This document shows positions 7,906 through 14,504 of a DNA stretch of 14,504 bases, piece after piece (position 1 is the stretch's first letter; each line of letters begins with the position of its first letter). Below the pieces are notes generated by a model, which had not been told where the DNA came from, ran no database searches, and was given only the letters and a program-made list of their open reading frames with translations. This DNA is from Bacteroidales bacterium (GTDB lineage: Bacteria > Bacteroidota > Bacteroidia > Bacteroidales > JAAUTT01), in assembly GCA_025350365.1 (NCBI GenBank), contig JANXXY010000255.1:1-14504 (forward strand), written 5' to 3'. The translations under genes were made by a program, and so were the position numbers.

Positions 7906-9330
7906 ATGAAAAAGAATTTGCAATTATATCTCCATTTTATTGGTAACACCGATGATAACTATCAGTGGAATTCTGAATTTAGTTACTATTTTTCCATGGT
8001 GGTGAAACAAATATTTGGATATGCTCCAATACTATTTTCAAATGTAGGTGCATCTGGAACAAAACTGTTTGTTTACGAATCAGTTGATGATTTGACCGAT
8101 AAAGATGGGGTAATATTTATTTTAAATTTAAAACCAAAAAATTCCGATTTCGACTTCATTATTAATCTATTGCCTGATATTTCATTTTTGAATATTTTTT
8201 TGGTGGTAAGGACTCATCCCCAAAATATTATTATTCACGATAGTATAAAGGCATTGCCTTCGTATAATTTTTTTGACCATAATCCCTATAATTTTGAAAT
8301 AACAGAGTATAGTCCTGATGGACAAGGAGGCATTAAAAGTGATTTCTGGGATAAATTGACTGATCTGGCGTATGATATCAAATTAAGATGTGTAACGCCG
8401 AATGGTTTGGAAAAGTCTTATGATTTTACAAAAACAGTTTATCTTGCAGAAGTATCTAATGATCAGTCAAAAAATCGAGAAAGGTTATTAAGGGAATTGC
8501 TTTTATCAGGATATCGTGTTTTGCCTGAAAAACCATTACCTCGCACCTTAAAAGAGTTTGAAGAAGTAGTGATTAATGCGCTGTATGAATGTAGTTTATC
8601 AATCCACATAATGGGTGAAGTATATGGAGATGCGCCCACAGAATCGGATTATTCTTATGTGGAAATACAAAATCGGATGTATTCCAAAGCCACGTTAAAA
8701 ATAAAGGACGGTGATGATCAGGAAAGTGATCTTCATAGAATTATTTGGTTTTCTCCTGTATTTGAGCCTTTTGATGAAAAGCAAAATCAATACCTGAAAC
8801 GACTGAAAAAGGAAATATTAAACAGCTCAAATACAGAACTGGTACATTCTAACTTATACGATCTTAAGAGTATTATCGATCAAAAAGTTGCGTTTTTAAT
8901 CTCCAAAAATGATGCAAAGCCTATTGGTAATTTAAAACCCGTTCTTGTTATTTCTGATGTAGATGATTCAAGTATTATCAGTGAAATAGAGAATAAATTT
9001 CATAAAATGGATGTTGAATATGTGAAGTTTTCTAAATTAATTAAAGAAATGAGCCAGTTGAACGCTAAAATTGAAGAAATTAAAAAATATAGCAATTTTC
9101 TGGTTGTTAATACGAAGTCAAATGACCTATGGGTAAATAGTATTACAAGTATTTTGATTCGGTTCAAAATAATTTTACATTCTGACAAAAAATCTACAAT
9201 CAGTTTGTTAACTCCTCATTCAATTGAAAAAATACCTGAATGTGCAGGGGTAGATGTATCTTCATATGTGTACGACATGGAAAATATAGACGCAGCTTTA
9301 GATTCCTTAATATCAAGAATAAAGCCATGA
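7906..9330 (+). CDS. Protein of three TIR-like units, partner of the nSTAND NTPase
   Basis: The start is ATG 7906, 3 bases after the previous stop; the TTG at 7903 is ignored. The 474-residue protein has no membrane segment and is probably cytosolic. Residues about 1-165 follow the pattern of a TIR domain in its late part (FLVVRTHPQ; LPSYNFFDHNPYNFEI; FWDKLTDLAYDIK), but the usual early catalytic SxWCxxE segment is not recognisable. Residues about 176-300 are a clearer TIR-like unit: TVYLAEVSNDQSKNRERLLR, GYRVLPEKPLP, ECSLSIHIMGEVYG, then YVEIQNRM with E253 as a candidate acidic residue. Residues about 345-474 begin PVLVISDVDD and read as a third Rossmann/TIR-like unit. TIR proteins cleave NAD+ or act as adaptors; which applies here cannot be decided. 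It overlaps the nSTAND gene by ATGA, so translational coupling is likely. Related TIR proteins commonly neighbour nSTAND1-WD40 genes. Confidence 0.72.
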   Translation: MKKNLQLYLHFIGNTDDNYQWNSEFSYYFSMVVKQIFGYAPILFSNVGASGTKLFVYESVDDLTDKDGVIFILNLKPKNSDFDFIINLLPDISFLNIFLVVRTHPQNIIIHDSIKALPSYNFFDHNPYNFEITEYSPDGQGGIKSDFWDKLTDLAYDIKLRCVTPNGLEKSYDFTKTVYLAEVSNDQSKNRERLLRELLLSGYRVLPEKPLPRTLKEFEEVVINALYECSLSIHIMGEVYGDAPTESDYSYVEIQNRMYSKATLKIKDGDDQESDLHRIIWFSPVFEPFDEKQNQYLKRLKKEILNSSNTELVHSNLYDLKSIIDQKVAFLISKNDAKPIGNLKPVLVISDVDDSSIISEIENKFHKMDVEYVKFSKLIKEMSQLNAKIEEIKKYSNFLVVNTKSNDLWVNSITSILIRFKIILHSDKKSTISLLTPHSIEKIPECAGVDVSSYVYDMENIDAALDSLISRIKP

Positions 9331-12300
9331 TTAATCAGGAAACTAATAATAACTTAATGCAGGGAGAAACTAAAAATACTTTTTCCTCCCAAACAATGGC
9401 AAAGAATCCATTTCCGGGTTTGAGACCATTCAGGTCCGATGAGAGTCATTTGTTTTTTGGCCAGGACAATACCTGTGAAAAGGTGATATCAAAATTAACG
9501 GTGAATAATTTTGTATGTTTACTGGGTGGCGCCGGTGTGGGAAAAACTTCGTTGATTAATTGTGATCTTAAACCATGGCTTTATAGCGGTCTGGCTTTTG
9601 ATAAAAAAGCAGCATGGCATATTTTTGATGCACAACCGGGGCTTGATCCCATAAAGAATTTAGCAAAAGCAATTTGTTTGGAGGTTAAAGAGTTTTTTGA
9701 TGAATCGCAACGAATTCAGGAACAGATTAGTTATAGTGTATTAAGGCGTGGTAAAACAGGTATTATCGAGTTATTCGATCAGCTAAAATTATCTGTCGAT
9801 GATAATTATCTTTTTGTTATTGATCAGTTTGAAGATTTGTTTCGCTTACGTTTAAAAACGGATGAAATTGATTTTTTTGAAGAATCGCTTGAATTTGTAA
9901 CCCTTCTTACCGAGGCTCTAAATTCCTCAAAATACAATATTTATGTAATAGTTTCAATTCGTTCCGATTTTACCGATGATTGTGTGATGTTTCCCGGTTT
10001 GGCTGAAATGATCAACCGAAGCAATGTATTAATTCCGAGGATGGCACGTAATCAAATTGAACAAGTAGTTATTGGTCCGTTACTTACAGCAAATGTAACG
10101 ATGGATAAAACTTGTCTGGCTCAGATTTTGAATGATGCCACAATTTCAGAGGATGTTCTTCCTCGATTGCAGTATGCGATGAAACGCACCTGGGATTCAT
10201 GGTCGAGTTTAAATAGTCCTGATAAACCAATTTCAATAAAGGAATACGAATCAATTGGAGGTATTAAAGGTGCAATTTCTTCTCATGCCAATCTCATTTT
10301 CGATGACTTAAGTGAGGTTGACAAAAATACCTGTGAACTCATTTTTAAATCGCTCACTGAACGGGGCGCAGAGAACAAAGGTCTCGGCAGAGCATGTACT
10401 ATTCAGGAACTTTCCGGAATAGCAAAAGTTGAAGTTGATGATATTATTCGAATAATCACTATTTTCAGTCAAAAAGAAATTGGTTTTTTGGAGTTTGATT
10501 CTAATGATTTCAGGCCGGAAACTTTTGTACAACTTTCTCATGTCAGTATCATGCGTGCATGGGATAAATTAAGTAAATGGGTTGATGATGAGGCTATATC
10601 CGGCCAAATGTACAAACAACTTTCTAATGCTTCGGCAGCATATCAAATTGGCAGGGCAGGATTACTTAGGTCTCCCGATCTGCAGTTTGCTATTAACTGG
10701 CGAGAGAAACAAAAGCCGACTCTTGTTTGGGCTCAACGATATAGTCCTGCATTTGAGCGAACCATGGTTTATTTACGTACAAGTTTGACTGCTTTTGAAA
10801 CAGAGGAGACTTTCAAAAGTGTGCAAGCTAAGAAGGCAATCAGAAAGGTTCGGTCATTATCTGTTGTGTTAGGAACAACTGCTGTTTTAGCCATTTTGGT
10901 GACAATTTATGCTCAGGTATTACGTGGTAATGCAGAAAATCAGAAGAAATTAGCTCTTGAACAGATGGTAGAAGCTGATTCAAAATATGATAAAGCTGAA
11001 AAAATTTCAAAAGAAGCATTGGAGGACAAACTTCATGCCGAAATAGCGGCCAATGACGCGGAGAAAAAGAAGTTGCAGACCTTACAGGAAAATGATCTGT
11101 TGAGTCAACAAAAGGGTTTCGCTGAAGTGACTGCTCAGGAAGCAGTAAAAAAGACTTCTGAGACTGAAAAAAATCTTGTAGAAATGTCTCAGCAAAAAAA
11201 GATAATTGAGCAATCAGCTTTACGAGCCAATATTCAAAAAACCGAAGCTGAAAAAGATAAGGATGAAACTTTTAAAAAACGGATGCTAAACGTAGCTCAG
11301 GCAATTGCTGTCAAATCTAACCAATTGTCTAATAGTAAGTCAATAAAGACATTGTTAGCCGTTCATGCTTATGAGTTTAATAAAAAATTTGGAGGGTTTG
11401 AATGTCAGCCTGATATATACAACGCACTGAACAGCTCATTAATTGATAATGGAATCTATCTTCGGCAGAATTTAAAAGGCCACAGTGGCTCTGTGAAGTC
11501 ACTTTGTCTTAATAACCACACAAACACTTTATACTCAACTGGTAGTGATGGGCGGGTTTTGTCGTGGAATCTTAATGAAACCTTGGCTTCGTCACATGTT
11601 CTTTTAACTGGAGCACAGGGTAACCTAAGTTTGGCAATTAGTCAAAATGGACATTGGCTGGCGGTGGGTTCTGAAATCGGCACCATTCAAATTATGGATT
11701 TAACAAACCTAAGTGCCAAACCAATCCAATTAAAAGGTCATCAGGGGGTTATTTACGCTATTGCCTTTTCTAAAGATGGGCAACAGCTTTTTTCTTCAGG
11801 GGCCGACAAAAAAATACTGCTTTGGGATATTTCTTCTTCCTCATCTTCTGTTGTTTATAACGAGTCTAATACCGTTCGTGCTTTGGGGCTCAGCCCCGAT
11901 GGTAAATTTTTGGCAGGAGGGGCTGATGATGGCCGTATTTTAATTTGGGATATAAAAAATAATCTACTTGTTGCATTCGTGGGGGAGGATAATAATCCAA
12001 TTTACTCAATCTCATTTAATTATTCCGGCACTCTTTTGGCTACAGGTGATAGTAAAGGAAATGTAAAGCTTTGGAATCCATTCTCAAAAAAATTGGTAAA
12101 AAGCTTTAAAAGTCATAATGCCCGGGTGGTTGATATAAATTTTAGTGCAAATAGCGACTTAATGGTATCGTCTAGCTATGATGGTACTGCTTATATTTTT
12201 GATACGAGATACCTAAATAACCTTCCAATAGTGATACGAGAACCTTCCACATGGATATTGTCCGTTGTTCTAAGCGCTGATAATAAACGATTGATTTTAG

Positions 12301-12452
12301 CAACAAACAAACCTGATTTTATTATATCGGTACCGTCTCAAACTAAATTTATGGCCGAACAATTATGTTCAAAAATATCGAGAGTACTAACCACCGACGA
12401 ATGGAGTACATACATAGGAGCCGATTTGAAATATGAAAAACCTTGCGAATAA
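9327..12452 (+). CDS. nSTAND1 NTPase with transmembrane helix, coiled coil and WD40 propeller
   Basis: The start is ATG 9327, which overlaps the upstream TGA (ATGA); the in-frame GTG at 9240 lies inside the preceding gene. Domains in the 1041 residues are: a polar N-terminal tail (1-26); NPFPGLRPFRSDESHLFFGQ, the nSTAND1 hallmark (27-46); Walker A GGAGVGKTS (67-75, K73); Walker B YLFVIDQFEDLF (161-172, D166); and a VSIRSDF sensor (209-215). There follow a helical region with a winged-helix-like part, one membrane helix (about 511-531) after a basic stretch KKAIRKVRS, and a charged coiled coil (about 535-655). About seven WD40 blades (711-1001; GSDGRVLSWNL, GADKKILLWDI) precede a C-terminal tail ending EWSTYIGADLKYEKPC. 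STAND proteins are signal-driven ATPase switches, with WD40 as the usual sensor. No effector domain is fused to the N-terminus, so the effector is presumably the adjacent TIR protein. The positive-inside rule predicts WD40 in the periplasm. Such proteins are sometimes mislabelled as carbon-uptake HatR. Confidence 0.88.
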   Translation: MINQETNNNLMQGETKNTFSSQTMAKNPFPGLRPFRSDESHLFFGQDNTCEKVISKLTVNNFVCLLGGAGVGKTSLINCDLKPWLYSGLAFDKKAAWHIFDAQPGLDPIKNLAKAICLEVKEFFDESQRIQEQISYSVLRRGKTGIIELFDQLKLSVDDNYLFVIDQFEDLFRLRLKTDEIDFFEESLEFVTLLTEALNSSKYNIYVIVSIRSDFTDDCVMFPGLAEMINRSNVLIPRMARNQIEQVVIGPLLTANVTMDKTCLAQILNDATISEDVLPRLQYAMKRTWDSWSSLNSPDKPISIKEYESIGGIKGAISSHANLIFDDLSEVDKNTCELIFKSLTERGAENKGLGRACTIQELSGIAKVEVDDIIRIITIFSQKEIGFLEFDSNDFRPETFVQLSHVSIMRAWDKLSKWVDDEAISGQMYKQLSNASAAYQIGRAGLLRSPDLQFAINWREKQKPTLVWAQRYSPAFERTMVYLRTSLTAFETEETFKSVQAKKAIRKVRSLSVVLGTTAVLAILVTIYAQVLRGNAENQKKLALEQMVEADSKYDKAEKISKEALEDKLHAEIAANDAEKKKLQTLQENDLLSQQKGFAEVTAQEAVKKTSETEKNLVEMSQQKKIIEQSALRANIQKTEAEKDKDETFKKRMLNVAQAIAVKSNQLSNSKSIKTLLAVHAYEFNKKFGGFECQPDIYNALNSSLIDNGIYLRQNLKGHSGSVKSLCLNNHTNTLYSTGSDGRVLSWNLNETLASSHVLLTGAQGNLSLAISQNGHWLAVGSEIGTIQIMDLTNLSAKPIQLKGHQGVIYAIAFSKDGQQLFSSGADKKILLWDISSSSSSVVYNESNTVRALGLSPDGKFLAGGADDGRILIWDIKNNLLVAFVGEDNNPIYSISFNYSGTLLATGDSKGNVKLWNPFSKKLVKSFKSHNARVVDINFSANSDLMVSSSYDGTAYIFDTRYLNNLPIVIREPSTWILSVVLSADNKRLILATNKPDFIISVPSQTKFMAEQLCSKISRVLTTDEWSTYIGADLKYEKPCE

Positions 12453-12484
12453 TTTCGTATATTGCTTGCGATAATCTTTCTATT

Positions 12485-13543
12485 ATGGAGCGGATTATAT
12501 TTAGACTAATAATTATATTTATTTTTTTGTTTGTAATTACTGACAGATCTGAAGCACAGGACTGTACTAGTAAGTTGCAACATGCCCAGCAATTATTTGA
12601 TTCGGGTCAGATTGAACAAATTCCATCCATCCTGGATTCATGTATTCAAAACGGGTTTTTGCCCGAAGAAAAACAAAAGGCTTACAGGTTATTAATTCAG
12701 GTTTATCTTTTTGATTATGATCGCAGTAAAGCTGACTCATTGATGCTTACTTTTCTTAAAAGCTATCCTACCTATAAAATTCAATCTTCCGATCCTGCCG
12801 AGTTTTCGGAATTATTTAACCTTTATAAAGTTAGTCCTTCATGGGGTATAGGTATTACTTTAGGAAACAATTTCCCGTTTATTAATGTCTCAGAACATTT
12901 TTCAACAGCCAGCTTAAATAAACTGGATTCTAAATATTTTCCCAATGGAGTAAATTTAATGGGAGGTTTTATTGTGGATCGATATATCAGGCCTAAATTT
13001 TGGATCTCCGGAGAATTGAAATATTCATCCTTAAAATTTCAAAAAATTGAAAAATTTAATGATGGAAAGGAAAATCTTACTTATAAAGAAAAAACAAACT
13101 GGGTTGATATTCCAGTGTTGTTGAATTATAGTTTTGGCCACAAAAAACTTTTGCCTTATTTATTTGTAGGCGCGGAGTTTGGGTATTTATTAACTGCATC
13201 GTCTGAAATTCGACGATCAATTACGTTTGATAATCAATATCCTGAAATAATAAAACCTGTATCAGATATTAAAAATACCCGGGAAGGTTTTAATTTATGG
13301 GGAACAGGTGGAATTGGTGCACATTATGCCGTGCAGGATGGTTATTTTTCTTTCAGGGCCGGATTTAGTTACAGTCTGCTTTCATACGTAAAACCCGAAC
13401 TTCGGTATTCTGATATTAGCCAAATTCAATACAATCATTATATCGATGATAATTTTAAAATAAACAATTTATTTTTCAATATCAGCTATTCCAGATTATT
13501 TTACCATATTAAGAAAAAAGCTGTAGATGATGCATGGAATTAA
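12485..13543 (+). CDS. Exported TPR-like plus outer-membrane beta-barrel protein (PorT-like)
   Basis: ATG 12485 is chosen over the TTG at 12443 because it gives a clean Sec signal peptide, MERIIFRLIIIFIFLFVITD, with likely cleavage at SEA/QD (residues 24/25). The mature part starts with paired helices of the TPR type (about 28-112; CTSKLQHAQQLFDSGQIEQI, then KAYRLLIQVYLFDYDRSKAD). From about 117 (VSPSWGIGITLGNN) to 340 come alternating beta strands typical of a small eight- to ten-stranded PorT-like or OmpA-like outer-membrane barrel (LMGGFIVDRY; WISGELKYSS; WVDIPVLLNYSF; LPYLFVGAEFGY; YFSFRAGFSYSLL). The TPR-like part would face the periplasm. The gap to the STAND stop is 32 bases, so it belongs to the same transcript. 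It may be the outer-membrane partner or anchor of the upstream system. Specific function is unknown. Confidence 0.75.
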   Translation: MERIIFRLIIIFIFLFVITDRSEAQDCTSKLQHAQQLFDSGQIEQIPSILDSCIQNGFLPEEKQKAYRLLIQVYLFDYDRSKADSLMLTFLKSYPTYKIQSSDPAEFSELFNLYKVSPSWGIGITLGNNFPFINVSEHFSTASLNKLDSKYFPNGVNLMGGFIVDRYIRPKFWISGELKYSSLKFQKIEKFNDGKENLTYKEKTNWVDIPVLLNYSFGHKKLLPYLFVGAEFGYLLTASSEIRRSITFDNQYPEIIKPVSDIKNTREGFNLWGTGGIGAHYAVQDGYFSFRAGFSYSLLSYVKPELRYSDISQIQYNHYIDDNFKINNLFFNISYSRLFYHIKKKAVDDAWN

Positions 13544-14504
13544 TAGATGTGTGAGTATTTGTATCGCCTTGATTGTTTTGGCTTCATGCGCTAAAGAAAA
13601 TAAAGTTAGCTCAGGTCAGGCTGATCAATTTATTAAATATTTTGGTGGCTCGGATGTAGATAAAGCAATGGCAGTTGTTGAATGTTCCGATGGTGGATTT
13701 GCATTAACCGGTACAATATCCGTCGGAAATAATAAAACCAAAGCATTTTTTATTCGTACTGATAAATATGGAAATGAATTAAAATGGTCGCCTGTTTTGT
13801 TTGGCGATACGTTACAAAGTATTGGAAACTCTGTTATTACTGTGGCTGATGGGTTTTTGGTAGTTGGCTCAACAAACGTTTTGACCAACGATATTCTAAA
13901 TAACGATGTACTAATATCAAAAATTGGAAATGATGGTTCTATTACCTGGCAAAAAAAGTTTGGAGGTAGTTTAAACGATGAAGCTTTTTGTGCCATTCTA
14001 ACACAAAACGGAAATTATCTTATTGGAGGATATACCAAAAGTAAAGGTAAAGGAGGTAAAGATGCTTGGGCGCTAATGCTCGATAATAACGGGAACACTT
14101 TATGGGAACAAACACAAGGTGGGAGTAAGGATGATAGTTACAAATCGATCATAGAAACAAATAACAGTTATATCCTGATCGGTTCAACCGAAAGCTTTTA
14201 TATTGGCAGTTTTAATCGAAGTGTGTTTTTTGTGAAAATTGACAAAGCAACTACCACCGGTGATCCTTTTGATTTTGCCTTTTATGGGGGGCTCTCAATA
14301 GATTCAAAGATTGACGCTATTAAAGATGATGCAAATAATCTTATTGTGATGAGAAATGTCCAAAATTCAAATATTTCGAATATACAATTATTGAAAGTCA
14401 AGGACGATTTCCATCAGGTAGTTTGGGAGAAGAACATCTCCACGACAAATGAAATCGGCAACAGTTTGATAATTCAAAACAACCAGATAGAAGTGGTTGG
14501 GAAC
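13530..14504 (+). CDS. Repeat-containing propeller-like lipoprotein, 3' end outside window
   Basis: The frame is open from ATG 13530 to the window end (325 codons) and overlaps the previous gene by 14 bases. The N-terminus MHGINRCVSICIALIVLASC has a lipobox LASC with C20 as the lipidated residue. The following AKENK lacks a strong acidic surface-export run, so periplasmic or surface placement is open. The rest is a repeat of about 50 residues. Each unit starts with a YFGGSDVDKA, KFGGSLNDEA or TQGGSKDDSY motif, passes through DGGFALTGT or NGNYLIGGYT strands, and ends D-x-x-G-N-x-x-W. Units begin near residues 37, 88, 143, 196 and 252. This is the pattern of beta-propeller lipoproteins frequent in Bacteroidota. 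No enzyme motif is seen; a binding or sensing role beside the barrel protein is inferred. Confidence 0.75.
   Translation, partial: MHGINRCVSICIALIVLASCAKENKVSSGQADQFIKYFGGSDVDKAMAVVECSDGGFALTGTISVGNNKTKAFFIRTDKYGNELKWSPVLFGDTLQSIGNSVITVADGFLVVGSTNVLTNDILNNDVLISKIGNDGSITWQKKFGGSLNDEAFCAILTQNGNYLIGGYTKSKGKGGKDAWALMLDNNGNTLWEQTQGGSKDDSYKSIIETNNSYILIGSTESFYIGSFNRSVFFVKIDKATTTGDPFDFAFYGGLSIDSKIDAIKDDANNLIVMRNVQNSNISNIQLLKVKDDFHQVVWEKNISTTNEIGNSLIIQNNQIEVVGN

Noticed and set aside
9240..9326. N-terminal extension of the nSTAND gene from GTG 9240
   Set aside because: It lies fully within the TIR gene and the peptide is unlike any domain; ATG 9327 with ATGA overlap is the better start.
12443..12484. 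Upstream start TTG 12443 for the barrel protein
   Set aside because: It would place a polar 14-residue stretch before an otherwise perfect signal peptide; ATG 12485 is preferred.
13625..13996. Minus-strand open frame of 123 residues
   Set aside because: It lies opposite the lipoprotein frame, whose lipobox and 50-residue repeats show plus-strand coding.

Overview
The window reads as a chromosomal segment of an AT-rich member of the Bacteroidota. The signs are a GH29 alpha-L-fucosidase, a TAnnTTTG-type promoter element, near absence of Shine-Dalgarno sequences, a PorT-like outer-membrane barrel and a short-signal lipoprotein. No species can be named from the sequence alone. No tRNA, rRNA, CRISPR array, transposase or integrase was seen.

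Left part (1-4516), metabolic genes with signs of decay. The window opens inside a GH29 alpha-L-fucosidase. Immediately behind it lies a start-less fragment resembling the same C-terminal domain, which looks like a relic of a second, tandem fucosidase. After a 519-base gene-free stretch comes a small four-helix membrane protein of the hydroxylaminobenzene mutase-like family, broken by one in-frame TAA. It converges on a minus-strand, Tat-exported TIM-barrel protein of the hydroxypyruvate isomerase type. Upstream of that gene, also on the minus strand, is a class V (cysteine desulfurase-like) PLP enzyme.

Right part (4801-14504), one tightly packed plus-strand cluster of five genes that starts behind a TAtcTTTG promoter element: (1) a 1033-residue membrane protein with 12 helices (ADP/ATP-translocase-like), a HEAT-like helical region and a degenerate cyclic-nucleotide-binding-like end; (2) a 474-residue protein that appears to be built of three TIR-like units; (3) a 1041-residue nSTAND1 NTPase with a single membrane helix, a coiled coil and a seven-bladed WD40 propeller; (4) a 352-residue exported protein with a TPR-like periplasmic part and an outer-membrane beta-barrel; (5) a lipoprotein with repeated propeller-like blades, cut by the window end. 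The junctions are a 3-base gap, an ATGA overlap, a 32-base gap and a 14-base overlap, so an operon is very likely.

The proteins are predicted to sit in the cytosol, inner membrane, periplasm and outer membrane. TIR plus nSTAND-WD40 pairs are a recognised theme in bacterial conflict and immune systems. Here the pair is linked to a nucleotide-translocase-like membrane partner and to envelope proteins. The working idea, which is inference, is a trans-envelope sensing or defence system in which envelope signals reach a STAND switch and a separate TIR protein. This cluster is the most interesting part of the window.
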